A stretch of 64,000 nucleotides of DNA, taken from NCBI GenBank assembly GCA_009746045.1, contig RPFO01000225.1, positions 1,167,090-1,231,089 on the forward strand, in the 5' to 3' direction. Origin of the DNA: Mesostigma viride. Taxonomy: Eukaryota > Streptophyta > Mesostigmatophyceae > Mesostigmatales > Mesostigmataceae. The notes beneath the pieces were generated by a model that saw only the letters and a program-made list of their open reading frames with translations, had not been told where the DNA came from and did not search any database. How positions within the stretch are numbered: position 1 is the stretch's first letter; each line of letters opens with the position of its first letter. The translations under genes and the position numbers were made by a program. This document shows positions 40,374 through 53,700 of this stretch, piece after piece.

Positions 40374-43213
40374 TCAGGTTTGCAGTGCACGGATGTGGCC
40401 CTTCAGCTCGCTCAGCCTAGACCGCAAGAGTGAGCACTCGGATTCAAATACGGCCTTCCGGGCCTCAATCGACTGATCCAGGGGGGTGAGGTCACAGCTG
40501 GTAGAAGCTAACTTATGGAGCGCTTGCATGGATCCCCGCGGCGACTGTGGGCGCTGCCGCACCTCCTGCACTAGGCTCTGCCAGTCCCTGCCATCCCCGT
40601 CCGGCTCCATCACAATGTCCAGCAGGAACTCAGGCAGTGCCAGCGGACAAGACTCGGTGCGCTGCAGCATCGGCCCCGCCATGCCCCCCTCACCCTGACC
40701 ACCGGCAGCACCCCCATCGCTGCGCGTGCTCACCTGCCCCTCCCCTGGTCGGATGCTGTATGCTGGCACACGCGGCAGATCCAACGAGTGCTGCCTCGCC
40801 GGACGCAGCATCACCCCTGTCGTGCTCCCCTCACCCTGACCACCGGCAGCACCCCCATCGCTGCGCGTGCTCACCTGCCCCTCCCCTGGTCGGGTGCTGT
40901 GTGCTGGCACACGCGGCAGATCCAACGAGAGCTGCCTCGCCGGACGCAGTGGCTGCGACGCTTGGCCTGCTGGGGCCCCAGGGGAGTAGCTCGCGTTTCC
41001 GAACAAGTACGCTCGGGGGCCCACGGTCACTTCATCCGCGAGTGAGCCAGTCCCACCCAACGGCGACTGCAATAGATCGCACGCAAGCATCCAACAACCA
41101 GCGCTGAGCATGCACGTCAGATGGGAGCGAGCCATGGGGACAGGATGGGATGAGCTGTGTCGGTGGGCGGTGCGAGCCAACGGCGCAATGGGTCGCACAT
41201 GGGTGGTAACAATGGACGACTGCCCCTGCGCACGCTTGCCCATACCATCATAGCGGAGCATACCGCACGCCGCCCGGATCCACCGGTTCGCCCACCATGA
41301 CGGTGCCCGTCATGATATCCCTGTCAGGGCATCCGGCACAGGGCCCATGCGTTCAACCAGCACAAAGCTCGCCCCTCCATCCATACATCCCTCATTGATA
41401 CCACCCGGGCTCTCCAGCAAGGAGAGGGAAGCTTCACTGCGCGCTGTGCCACGCTGACAAACTGCCCATGGGCATTCATGCGCGGCGTTCATCATGCGCA
41501 TTCTTGAAAATGCGGAGCAGGGCATCGGGCCAAGGGCACGGCACCGCGTTGAAAACAGGCCCTGTTTACTGCCGCTATCCACAGTGGCATGCCGCCTCCT
41601 CGCCCCCCCCACGAGCATTACGTGGGTAGACCCCAGCGGTTGCTGGACCTCAACGCTAGGCACGACCATACACATAGCATACTCACCGCATCCGCCGCCG
41701 ACCCCTCGCGACCCGCATCATCAGTGGGTGACATGGCAGGTGCGCCCTGGCTGGGGCCACCGCCCAGGTCCCTCGTGCGTCCCTTGAGTAATCGACTCAG
41801 CAGCGCCGCCGACCTGTTGATGGTGGCAGGTGACCATTGCCGGTCGGCAGCGTGGGGTGATGGGGGTGGTGTCAATGGGCAAGCGCCAACGCATGCACGT
41901 ATGGGGACACCTGGCAAACGCGCGCTTGATGGCTGGCTGAGGGCTGGTTGCGGGATCTGCACCACGGCCAGTGCTGGGGCCTTCACCACCAAGGCATCGA
42001 CCACCAAGCATGCATCCACTGCGCAGTGCTACAGACATGGAGCAAGCAGCCCTGGCAGTTCCCACGCCGTAATGGGGGCAACTGGGCGGTGGCTGTCAGT
42101 GACAAGCATTCATGGTCACGGGGGTGGGAGGGGAAAGGGGACGCTGCCACGACTAGAAAGCAGCCGGCTGGCCCGGGGCCTGCAGCACCCGACACTCTGT
42201 CAAACACAGGCCTGTCCATCGCACGCGGGCCAATGCCAGGAGTGCCACTTGCTGGCTGTGGCACCCTTTGCACCGCGGCTGGTCTGCTTGAGGAGGCTAC
42301 ACGATGGTTGTCTCGTGGATGCGAGGCAGTGTGAGCCCCGAGCAAGGGGACTGACAAGGCGCTCCATTGCCCAAGCTGCATGCTGGCAACGGTAGGGCTG
42401 GCCCACCATCCCCCACATGTCGCGGATGCCCTGTCATTGCCAGCTGGCGTGAGAGCGTGCACTACGGCGTCATGTTGCGTGTGGACAGCCAAGGGTAGCA
42501 GAGGACTGACACCAGAGCCGTGTGGTGACGACATGGGGAGGAGGGGCCGAGGGGGGTGCAAGAGGAAGATAGAATGTGGCCATGAGGAGGGGAGAATGGG
42601 CAGCCAGACACTGCAATGCGCCCCACCGCGGCACTTGCCATGCAAGCAGAGATACGTCCGCTGCAAGGACCGGGAGACCGTGGACCCAACACAGGACACG
42701 TGGATTCGACCTCCCACTCCCTAGACTGGCCCACGTTGGGTAGGCCACGGAGACAAATGAGATACGATACGGATATAGGATGGCAGGAAAGGCATCCCTT
42801 GCAGCATTACACCCGTTATGCAGCCAACCATACATCCGCACAAGTTGAATGGCAGTAATGAGTCTGCGAGCCGGCCCAAAAGCCACGCGGTAGCGAGCGT
42901 CAAAGAAACCAATTCGGCGAATTCGCGTTGTTGCCGTTGGGCGGATCGCGCTCAAGCCGTTGGAACGGGAAAAGAGAGGAAAGGGGCATGACGGGCCAAA
43001 AATTCACCTGGGTGAGCGAGGCGGGGGCTGGTTGACGGCATCGTCGATCGCCCGCACTACTTCCGATGCCTCTTTGAGGTTGGACTTCAACTGATGTCCC
43101 CCAGGCGACATGGGAGACATGATCTCCGGGGACAAACGCTCCGCCGATGCGCGTGCCTTGCCATCGTCATTTAATTTAACCTTGACCGGTGGGGGTTTCA
43201 GCACAACGTCCAT
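40374..43213 (-). CDS. Hypothetical protein, 3 exons, internal 47-aa duplication
   Basis: Exons 43213-43008 (donor CCCAG|GTGAAT), 41813-41687 (acceptor CATCAACAG, donor GCG|GTGAGT) and 41066-40374 (acceptor ATCTATTGCAG). Phases 2 and 0 match and the total is 1026 nt, 341 aa. I do not recognise the family. It starts MDVVLKPPPVKVKLNDDGKA, is Ser/Pro/Gly-rich, and has no signal peptide or membrane segment. The last exon contains two copies of a 141-nt block (40689-40829 and 40830-40970). They encode near-identical 47-aa units beginning LRPARQ-SLDLPRVPA. It ends in a probable coiled coil (about residues 305-341, EARKAVFESECSLLRSRLSE). Strong splice sites in phase support a real gene; extra small exons in the 1.2-kb intron cannot be excluded. 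A LINE 3' end lies only about 20-40 nt upstream of the ATG. Confidence 0.6.
40689..40970 (-). repeat. Coding tandem duplication, 141 nt x2
   Basis: Two adjacent 141-nt copies in the last exon of the hypothetical gene. The spacing keeps the frame. A few amino-acid differences (H/Q, T/I, S/Y types) show it is not brand new. Confidence 0.9.
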
Positions 43214-43227
43214 TCTCTACTGCCTGT

Positions 43228-43300
43228 CACCCAACTATTAATTAATTAGGAACATAACTCCGTTGGGAGTGTCTGTAGCACATATCCCAGAGAAACCTAA
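43228..43300 (-). mobile_element. Retroelement 3' end upstream of the hypothetical gene ATG
   Basis: Minus orientation: stem-loop ACTCCCAACGGAGT at 43270-43257 and a TAAT tail at 43234-43248. It sits in the 5' flank or 5' UTR of the gene starting at 43213. Confidence 0.65.
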
Positions 43301-44350
43301 CTATACGCGGATGAATGGTAACATGCGTGTCCAAGCTATCGTCATTCAATCGGACCAGCGTGAGAGCGTGTCCACAGGCAGCGTTTGTACGTAAGAATTA
43401 ATTCAATTTCGAGTTCATTCGATAAGCTAAATCTTGCGCCTGTCATAGCCTCAAAGGTGCAACTTGTGTAACAGGGCATCGTTTCCGGCGCGAATGGGGA
43501 TAACTTGTCAGAGAACCCGGGGCCTTCCAGGTTATTATTATTATTAGTATTAGTATCGGCGCCTCTAGAAAACAGACCACTCAAGAGGTAGTGGTTACCG
43601 GATGCCTAACGAGCAGTATGATTGCTCCTCTAAATTGCCGCGCCCACAAGTACGGCTGCATTCATTTTCGCGTAACTGCCGGCAGCCATAGCGCATCCCA
43701 TGCGCCCAGTCACAGAAGCCCACGATTGTCAGGCCCCGGTATGTATGGCTCCGGTGTGATTGTCAGGCCCCGGTGTGTATCCAAAGTCTTGGCAGCGGCT
43801 ACACCCGTACCATGTGTACGAAACTTTGTATCCACCCGTGGCAAATTATAACTGATGTACATGGCCGGAAGCGTTTACAGTACGCGCGAGAATCCACTTG
43901 TAACAGCGTAAGCGGAACCACCCACTGACCCACACTTGTAACAGCGTCGATCGCGTGGAAAATCCCCGGCCTGGCGGGAAGCCGCAACGTGTTGCTCTAG
44001 TACTTGCTGGAATTACTTCCTGTCCGCGTGACGATCCGGTCAGCTGCATGAGATCTTATAGCGGTCTTGCAGATATAAACGTCGTTCTACCTGGTCATTT
44101 CCCTTAGATTATTTTGTTACCTCTCCGTGCTTGACTCTTCGGTGTGTAAGTTGCATTCCCGGATGCTTACCATGTCGACATTACATGGAGGTGGTTAGGC
44201 ACTTCCGAGATTTGCTTCATGTCAGAAAAAAATATTCTACCCACAGCATTACGGGTTGGGCGGCATTCACATGGAGTGTAAACTTCACAGGATGAAACTA
44301 GTAATCCCGTGAGGGCCATCCCGGATATTGGAAGCTGCTGGGCTCTAACC
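43301..44350. promoter_or_regulatory. Divergent intergenic region, hypothetical gene / MCTP
   Basis: Both neighbours start outward from this stretch, so their promoters should lie here. Visible details: an (ATT)n run at 43541-43558 and a direct repeat GATTGTCAGGCCCCGGTRTG at 43726 and 43758. No TATA box is fixed with confidence. Confidence 0.4.
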
Positions 44351-47300
44351 ATGACCGCCCGTTCTTCAAGCTCTTCCGCGGCGGGCGCAACCTACGTGGT
44401 AAGTTCTTTTGCTGGACTTCAGCCGCCATCCGCACTCAAAACGTTGTTGGCCGATGGAACAACGTGGAGACGTACTGAGGGGACGAGGAGAAGGACACCC
44501 AATTGATTTTTTTGCTTTCATTGCAAGCCTCGTAATTGCCTTTCTTAGACACCATAAAACATGTCGGCCTCCAATATACATCGAGGGGAGAACGGACGCA
44601 GACCACAGCTCGGTTTGCGGGACTCGCATCGCGGCATGCACGCGCCGGCTTATGCTGTCTGATGGGCGCAAATTGTGGCGCAATTGCCTTGGGTTGGGTG
44701 GCCTAAGAGCTTTGCCACATTTTATGCCATGACGTCACCGTTCCCTGCCGGTGTGGCGCAGGAGCCTGTCCTCATGTATCTCCATGTACACGTCATCAGC
44801 GCGCGCAACCTGCTGGCCAAAGACCAAGACGGAACTAGCGACCCGGTACGCCCGCGAAGGGGTAGAAAGTGCCGAGCGCAGGCAACAGCCTCTTGTGCAT
44901 GTCGTGCACCTCGACGCCCATCGCATGTATACACTAGCATAGCACTAGTTGCATGTTAGCATGCCTGCCCCGATAAGTCCGCCGCGGACATCCCAAGGTT
45001 CTCCAGACATGCACGGATGGCAGCATATGACTGCCCCGTGTCTTGGACTCGTGGTCGCATTTGCACAGACACCCTCCGTCAACTCTAAGAATGTGGGTGG
45101 CGTGTGCAGGTGGCGGTGCACATGGCTGATTTGCCTGACCCTAATCTGTTTGTGCCTGTGCCTTGGGGCATGTGGAGAACCGACAACCCACTCTGCACAT
45201 GTCGAGAGAGCCGGTCTTGCCCATGTCGTGCATGTGCATGATGCATGCGGCGAACCTCGCTGGCCACCCATGCGATTCCTCTAGCCCCTCTGAAGCTGCA
45301 CGTGATGGGCAGATGAGTGGGGCCAGATGGGAGGCACATAAAGGCACACAAACATGTGTCCTCTCTTCTCTTGAACACAGCACGTGGCCACCTCCCTCGA
45401 GGACAGCACGTGGCCGCATCCCACAGCTTCCCTTGGCTTGCACGCGCACATGGCCTCCAGCGCGCATGCGATGCGCCGACTTGCGTCCAGGAGCGTGTGT
45501 GTGTGTGTGTGCCTGCCAAAACCAGAACATGCCATGGGCCTAGCGTGGGCGTGGGCGCAGCGTGTCAGGGGAGCGCCTATAGAGGGCTTGCGTGCAAGCT
45601 TGTCGAGTAATGGCCTAGGATGGCGCCACCTGTATATCGCATCGAGGCTGGGTAGGGGCAGGGCGGGGCGGCACAGGGCAGGAGGGGCCAGGGATTGGGC
45701 ATGCGAGAGGTCTACGAGGGATGCCGCCGTTGCTTGGCTCTGCTGGGACGCAGTTTAGTGGTGGGATGGCTGTTGTCTGTTACTTGGATTTTCTCTCCTG
45801 TGTGCAGCCTACTTCAACCACACCAAACCGAAACCAAGAAACACGCCGCCGCATTATTCTGAGCATACCTCCTGCAAATGGATGTGCATGTGTTGGGCTG
45901 GGTTGGGCGGGTGCATGTGTTGGGCTGGGTTGGGCGGGTGCATGTGTTGGGCGGGTGCATGCGATCTCATGCCACAGTATGCGGAGCTCACTGTGGGGGA
46001 CCAGAAAGCGACTACCAAAATTATCTACAAGTGAGTGGAGGTCTTGTTGGTATCGCCAGCATCGTTCTATTCGCTGATATCGTTCTATTCGCCGGCATCG
46101 TTCTATTCGCTAGTATCGTTCTTTTTGCTAGTATCGTTCTATTCGCTAGTATGGTTCTATTCGCCAGCATCGTTCTATTCGCCAGCATCGTTCTATTCGC
46201 TAGTATGGTTCTATTCGCCAGCATGGTTCTATTCGCTAGTATCGTTCTATTCGCTAGTATCGTTCTATTCGCTAGTATCGTTCTATTCGCTAGTATCGTT
46301 CTATTCGCTAGTATCGTTCTATTCGCTGGTATAATTCTGTTTGCTAGCATCATTCTTTCTGTCTATCTCTACTATCATTGCTAGCATCATGATCACTGCT
46401 AGTAGTCGTCATGATCACTTTGCCACGAACTACTTTGCGAATCGACCTCGCAAACTGCTTTTCATGGGCTTCATTTTGGGTCGTAAAGTTCGAATGTTAC
46501 CGCGTCGCGCCTGCGCCGTGCCTCACGACCCCAAGTAGACAGGTCATGAAGTACATGGGCTCACCTTCCATGCCCGCACCGGGCCACTCAGGGCCATGCC
46601 CTGCCCTATAATATAACTAATCAGTGCTTGATGAATCAAAACACTTAGGTAGGCGGGTACTTCTTCAATAAGCTGGGTACCAGTCACTCGGACCATAAAC
46701 AAGTCGATGGGCTCGCAAACCTAAAACTTTGCCTTCATTTTGGGTCGCAAACTATACATTTCATTTCACCTTGTTTTTGGGTCGCAAAGTAGTTCGTCGC
46801 AAAGTGATCTTGACCACAACGGTAATCATTATCGTCATGATTGTCATTATTGTCGTTCTTGTCATTATCATCATTATTGTCATTATTATCATTATTACCA
46901 TTACTGTGGTTGTTACTGATATCATTATGGCTTCATTATCTTCGTCGTCAATAATATGAATCCTTGTCGCGAATAGGCGGTGAGTGGGTTGGCCCAGGAC
47001 ACGACTGTTTTGTCACGTGAGCGGTCTGACATTGGGGGCAGTGTCTGGTAGTGAAAGGACTGACACGCCAAGTCACATATTTGGTTTCACCAGCAGCGTG
47101 CTGCCAGTTTGGGGTTAGCCTGGGAGCATCTTTCAAAATTATGTCGCATTTGCCAGGCGCTGCACAAGCCCCGGCGATGCTTTTGAGAAGATGGGTTCTC
47201 AACCGGGTCTTCGACATGGATATTCACAACATTACAACAGTGCTAATTACGGATAGTTTCTTCACGTTGGGAGTAGCTCGCTCCCTGGTGCAGTGCAGGG

Positions 47301-47662
47301 TGTTTGGCCAGCCAATCTGTGGACACTTGGGGCCTTGGGAGCAAAGCATCTTGGCGCACACACAAGGTAGTGACGGAACGGGCCTGTGTGTGGCTGAGCT
47401 CGCTCTCTCTCGTTTGCCTTTGCGTGTTCCTGTGAAAGTGCCGCGGGCCATGCGTTCCTCGCAGGGTCCTGTGGCCCCTTCCTCATGCATCATGCACGTC
47501 ACGCAACCGCACCATACGCGCTCCCCCTGTGTGTGCATGCCCCCACAGGTCGCTCAACCCTCGCTGGGAGCAAAAGTTTTTGTTTCTGGTGGACGACACG
47601 TTCTCTGCAGTGCTCGACATCGAGGTGAGTGCCGTGGCACGTGCCGGCATAAGCACAAGCAT

Positions 47663-47729
<67 letters not shown>

Positions 47730-50700
47730 CAGGCACGAGCACGAGCACGCAGGCACGAGCACGAGCACGCAGGCACGAGCACGCAGGCACCTTGCAGGAA
47801 AACTGGAAAGGGGGGAGGGGGGGGGAAAGGGAGGGGGGGGAGGGCGCGTGTGTCCGGGGTGCTTCCGGCCACTTATGGTACAGTTCTTACGAGTTGTGGG
47901 CAATGGCTTCGTTCCCACCTGCCACATTGGCTGCTGGTCTTGGCTGCTGTGGTAGCACTTGCCGGCCAGTTTATGCACAGAGCCCTCGCCTCCCTGTCAG
48001 CGCGCAAGCATTCGCCGGGCTGTTGGTGCGCAAGCATTTGCCGGGTTGTCGGTGTGGAAGCACTGCCAAAGGGTTGTCGGTGCACCAGCCGTGCAAGTAT
48101 GGCCCAGGTTGCAGGGCGCTTTCATCATGGGTTTTGTTGCTGGCCAGGAAGGGGGCGAGGCAGGGCAAGGCAAGGGTGCAACTGGGGGAAGCCAGGGGAC
48201 GGGCTGCCACGTCTTTGAATCATTTTACCTGTTTATAGCCAATGGGAGGACAACCTTGCGGCTCCGGCTGTGGGCTGGTGCAAGGCTAGGTGAAGATTTG
48301 GTTTGGAGACTCCACGGTTGGCCTGCCACCGTCCTTGGATCATGCACCTGCCCGCAACCCTGCGGTACCATGCATGAGCTGATGACCATGCCGTGTGACC
48401 ATGGTGGGCCACCCCCTGTTGCTCCACCTGGTGCGCCACCATGCCTACTTGTGCGCCACCTGTCGTGCAGCTGTTTGACCACGACCAGGTGATGAACAAC
48501 GACTTCTTGGGCAGCATATCCATCCCCGTTCAGCACGTGGGCGTGCGGCGGAAGGACTCGGACACCAGGTAAGCCAGCCACGCGTGGTGACACTTGTGGT
48601 GACGCGTGCTAGTGTCACTGGCTCGTGGCCAGAGCGACGCACATCGGTGGCCAGAGCTTGCATCTGTCGCACCTTCACGCGGCGCATCGTTTCGCTGGTC
48701 TTGCGCTCCGCGCCCCAACCTCTGTTCTGCGGCAATCGAGGCCCCAGCCGCCATGATGCCATGGGTGGCCATGGGGTGCTGTATGGCGCTTGTCTTAAAC
48801 AGCCCGGCAGGCCTCGAGTCGCCACCTATCCCTGTGAAGCCTTCCTTGCAGCTCTCTCCTGCACGCCGTCCGCGCTTGCTTTTCGCTGCTGGTCTGTTGC
48901 ATGCTACCCACCTTTGTTTCGGGCGACTGGCTTGCGATGCCATGGCCGGTACAGTCACTGCCTTTCGACGGTTTCCTCTGGATACCGTCCCTGCCATTAG
49001 GCAACCATGTACACACCCGCGAGTGCCTCTGCCCCTGGCCTGGCGAAAGATGGCCCGATTGCGACAGTGCTTGCATCTCTCTATTGCTACGGGCTACCTG
49101 CCATGCGCTGCGCCCCCAGGGCCCTGTTGCCCCTGTCCTCCACTGGCTGGGACCGGCATCCGCACTCGCGCCTCACTGCCGGATGCGGTCCAACCAGCTC
49201 CTGCTTGCCCCTGTTTAGGGTTTAGGGGTAAGAGTTTAGGGTTTAGGGTTTAGGGTTTAGGTTTTAGGTTTTAGGTTTTAGGGTTTAGGTTTTAACCCTT
49301 TGGCACCTTGTGGATGCTCGACCTTGCTGGGGGGAGACGAGCGAACAAGCCTGCTATCTAGTGGGAAATGGGGGAACCATTCGTGCACATAACTCATGTG
49401 CATCACTCAAGCCCGTTCTCGTGTGGGCCCATCGCCACGTCTTGGCCCCCCTCTTGGCTTGTCCTGCCTTGTTTCCTCCAGCCACGGCAAGCAGTGGTAC
49501 AAGCTGGGCAAAGGGGGCAAGGGCAAGGAGAGTGCGCGCGGCGACATCTTCTTGGACGTATACTTCGACGAGCGCGACTACCCCGCCCCCAGTTTGCGCG
49601 ACCGCGTGGGCACCCTCTTCCTGCACGTGATCGGCGCCACGGGACTCATGCCGGATGAGGCCCAGCAGCAGCGCAAGGTGGGCATGCGGGCAGGGGCAAG
49701 GGAGGAGACGCCGCAGGAGGAAGGGAGCTGCAGGGGGAGGGGCGGGGGGGGAATGGGAAGGGAAGGGGGACGAGTGTGGGTTGAACAAATGGGATAGGGA
49801 CCCAGGAGACAAGGGGGGAAGCTAGGAGGAGGCAGAAGAAAGGAAGAAGCGAGGGGACAGGGTGGGGGTGGGGGCAGAGGGAAACAAGCGAGGGGAGAAG
49901 AAGGTGGGGAGTTGCAGGGGGGAAGGGTTGAGAATGGGGCGGCTCAGACCCTTTTTGTGTGACAATTGCTGCTGCGAGGAAGGACTGCATCTGATACGCA
50001 GAGCGGCCCGTAGTGCTTGGGTTAGTCAGGCCTGCTTGTGGTCCCATTTATGGATTTGCATTGCCACTATCCCATTTGCATTCCCAGCGGACTTTGGTGG
50101 AAGGGTTGAGTATGCACTCCGATGCCTTCGCAGCCGCAACACTTGTTGTGGCGGATGGTTTGTGCCTCACACGGTTTCCTCTGGTCGTGTGCCGTGAGGA
50201 GCCGTCGAGCGCGTGGCTCCGCACGGTGACCCTGGGTCGTGACAAGGCAGCTGCGCGGGTGTCGCGGGTAAGGGACTTCAGCTACAGAGCACATTCGTAG
50301 GACCTCACGAGCTGGGAGCACTGAGTTGCAGAGGGCTGGAGCGCTTTGCCTGCTCCCTCATCCTGCTCACAGTTACCCCTCCCTTCACCTTGTCAACTTG
50401 GTCGGCGTATGGCCATTTCCCTAGCAATAGGTTGGATTTAGGTTGCGGCTTCATGATGCAGCCGGAGCATGTATCTGGTCTTGTCTTCCACCAGCCAGTG
50501 ACCTTCGAACCCTCAAGCCACCGGCATGCCGTCAGCTGCCTATGCATGCTCCACGGGTGCTGCTGGTGTATGCATCTCAACTATTCTTACCCATTCGTGC
50601 CATGAACCTGCCCCATGCATCTCATGTTTCCTTACCTGTTATTGCCATGAACCTGCCCCCATGCCCCCTGACGCTTGTGGCTACTGGCAGACGGGCTTCG

Positions 50701-53700
50701 CTACTACGGACGCATACGCTGTCGTCAAATACGAGCGCACATGGGTAGGTTTCCGCCTGTGCGCTCAGTGTGCCAATGGTGGTGGTTTTGTTTTGGCATG
50801 TCGGCTTTGCCTTTGCTCCTTCCCATGGCATCACGTACCAACCGCGGCTCATCATAGTATGCACCGCCAACCTGCCTGGTTGCGCTCGTGCCAGCAGGGG
50901 CAGGTCCACTGAGGGTGGTTAAGCCACCGGCGCAGCACAGCCGACTCACGACGGTGCGGTCGGTGGGGGGATGTCGCAGCCTGGACGCGGTGGGCACAAG
51001 GGCCGCCGTGCGCCCAGTAATCACGGCAGGGCCACTGCCAGGACAGCCACTAGTAGTTGCAGCATCCGCCACAGACGGCACTTTGGCAGTTGTGATGTGA
51101 GCGGCTGTCCTGGCAGTGGCCCTGCCGTGATTACTGGGCGCACTGCGGCCCTTGTGCCCACCGCGTCCAGGCTGCGACATTCCCCCACCGACCACACCGT
51201 CGTGCGTCGGCTGTGCTGCGCCGGCGGCTTTACCACCCTCAGTTGCACCAGGGACCTGCCCCTTTTCCAGTTGGTCTATGTGGCGTGTGGTCTGTGGGGG
51301 CCACGCGCCAGCTTGGCCCCATTTTGAGAAATCATTGCCTTTCCCTCTCTCCCACATTTCATGCCTATTTATAACATATCTGGTCGTACTTTCACTCAGT
51401 GGCGTTGCAACCTTGATGTGATCTTGCAAGCTTTGAGAATATGGCAGCAAGCATGCACCCGCACTGACCGGTTCAAGCCTTCCCAGGCGCGTGGATCGTC
51501 ATGTTGTCGCTGGGGCAGGCATTGGCACCTATGTTGACCTCTTGATGGGTACTGGCATCTTGCACACCCACACACGGCCCTGGCGAACCCTTGCGCTTGC
51601 CCTACCCCCGTCGGTCCAGGCCAAGACCAACACCAAGCACGGCAGCTTCAACCCGCAGTGGAAGGAGCGCTTCACCTTCCCCGTGATTGACCCGTCGTCG
51701 GTGGTCATCGTCGGCGTGTTCAACAACACGCACGCGCGCGTGGGCACGAGCAAGGATGACTTCTTCGGAAAGGTTGGCGTGTGACAGGTGGCGTGCTCGC
51801 TCAGCTATGGTAGCCTCGTGCCAGGTGTCGCCGCCCATGTACAAGGAGTTCCTGGTTGGCTGTGGAGGACGGGAGCGAAACACAACTGTGCAACGCCCTC
51901 GTGCTGATGGTGCCAGTCGCACTTCCCAAAGCTGTTACCTCGTTTAAGAGGTGTTTAAGTGGCCTGCCTCCCTAATGGCTTGTACTTCTGATGGCTCCTA
52001 CCAGCAGTGATAGGCCTCCAAGGTCCTTGTCTGCACGCGCTGGCCCTGCCTTGTGCCTTAGGGTGTAGTTTGCCTTACTTGTTAGCAGTATACGCTTCTG
52101 CCGTGTGCGCCGCACACACAAGTTGCCTGCGTTGTGCCATGGTTAGCTGTCCTGCTCACGCAAGCCCTCAGGACTCTTGGTGTCATTTGAGGGTGTTGCT
52201 CTCTTTGGTTCCATATGGCCTCCCCTGGCAGCAGATACCGTACCAAGCAAGCTAGCAAGCTAGCCCAGGACATGGAAATCGTTATCAACATCGCGCCAGG
52301 GCACACCTCTCGGTAATACCTGTCCGTTCGGCATGCACGCCCGGCCGTGGGTAGGCTTGGCTTAGGGTGGCCACCGCCCCACGCCCAGCTTCAACCCCAT
52401 GGGCTAATTGTGTGCTTCTGTTCTGCGCGTGCATGTCGTCCTCAGGTCAAGGTGCGCCTGTCCACTTTGGACGACGGCCGCAACTACATCACCACCTTCC
52501 CGCTGTTGCACAGCACCAAGGAGGGCACCATCCAGCGGTCCGGGTCGCTCGAGCTGCTGCTTCGCTTCGAGTACGCGTCGCGGCTCAAAGTCATTGCGCG
52601 CTACCTCTCGGTGAGGGCCTTTTGCCCGCTACCTCTCGGTGAGGGCCCTTTGCCTGCTACCTCTTGGTGAGGGCCCTTTGCCCGCTACCTCTCGGTGAGG
52701 GCCCTTTGCCCGCTACCTCTCGGTGAGGGCCCTTTGCCCTTTGCGCGCTACCTCTCGGTGAGGGCCCTTTGCCCGCTACCTCTCGGTGAGGGCCCTTTGC
52801 CCGCTACCTCTCGGTGAGGGCCTTTTGCCCGCTACCTCTCGGTGAGGGCCCTTGGCCCTTTGCCCGCTACCTCTCGTTGAGGGCCCTTTGCCCGCTACCT
52901 CTCGGTGAGGGCCCTTTGCCCGCTACCTCTCGGTGAGGGCCCTTGGCCCTTGGCCCGCTACCTCTCCGTGAGGGCCCTTTGCCCGCTACCTCTCAGTGAG
53001 GGCCCTTTGCCCGCTACCTCTCGGTGAGGGCCCTTTGCCCGCTACCTCTCGGTGAGGGCCCTTGGCCCTTTGCGCGCTACCTCTCGGTGAGGGCCCTTTG
53101 CCCGCTACCTCTCGTTGAGGGCCCTTTGCCCGCTACTTCTCAGTGAGGGCTCTTCACCCGCCATATGTCCGTGAGGGGCCGCGCCGTCGTTACTTGTATG
53201 CACACTGGATGCATGTGCCAGGGAAATGAGGCAGCTTGTGGGAGTCCACTGTTATGGTCCCTTCCTTTTACTGGTTGTTGGATATCGATTTGTCTTTATA
53301 CATGTAGACGGATGCCTGAAATTTTCCCATGTGGTTGTGGTGGGTTTGCAATATGGCTGTTTTCATGCTGGCTGCCCACCGCCCGTCTGGATGTGCTTAT
53401 GCTGTACTTCGCACACGGCCCCACCTTCTCCCTGCCTTGCGTACCCCGTGGCTGTGGCCTCGTCCGCCCCCTTATCGGTGCACCCACAGCCTCCCCTATC
53501 CTGGAACTACTACGAGGGCACGCTCTTCCCCTCAGAGGAGGCGGAGCTGCAATGCCAGCAGACACACCAGCGCATCGTCTCGCAGGTGCTCGCGGCCGAG
53601 AAGTCGCCGATACGGTGCGTGTGGCCACGTACGAGTGTGCCACGTGGCCGTGCTTGCGGCACCTAGCAAGCACAACCCCCGCTCCCGTCTCACCAATTCC

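Noticed and set aside
41310-41675. Possible extra exon of the hypothetical minus gene
   Set aside because: No acceptor and donor pair gives a phase that fits between 41687 and 41066; direct joining of those exons is in phase.
47051-48238. 395-codon plus-strand frame with a His-Glu repeat
   Set aside because: It runs across MCTP intron 3, exon 4 in a different frame and the GAGCAC array; exon 4 has clear splice sites in the MCTP frame.
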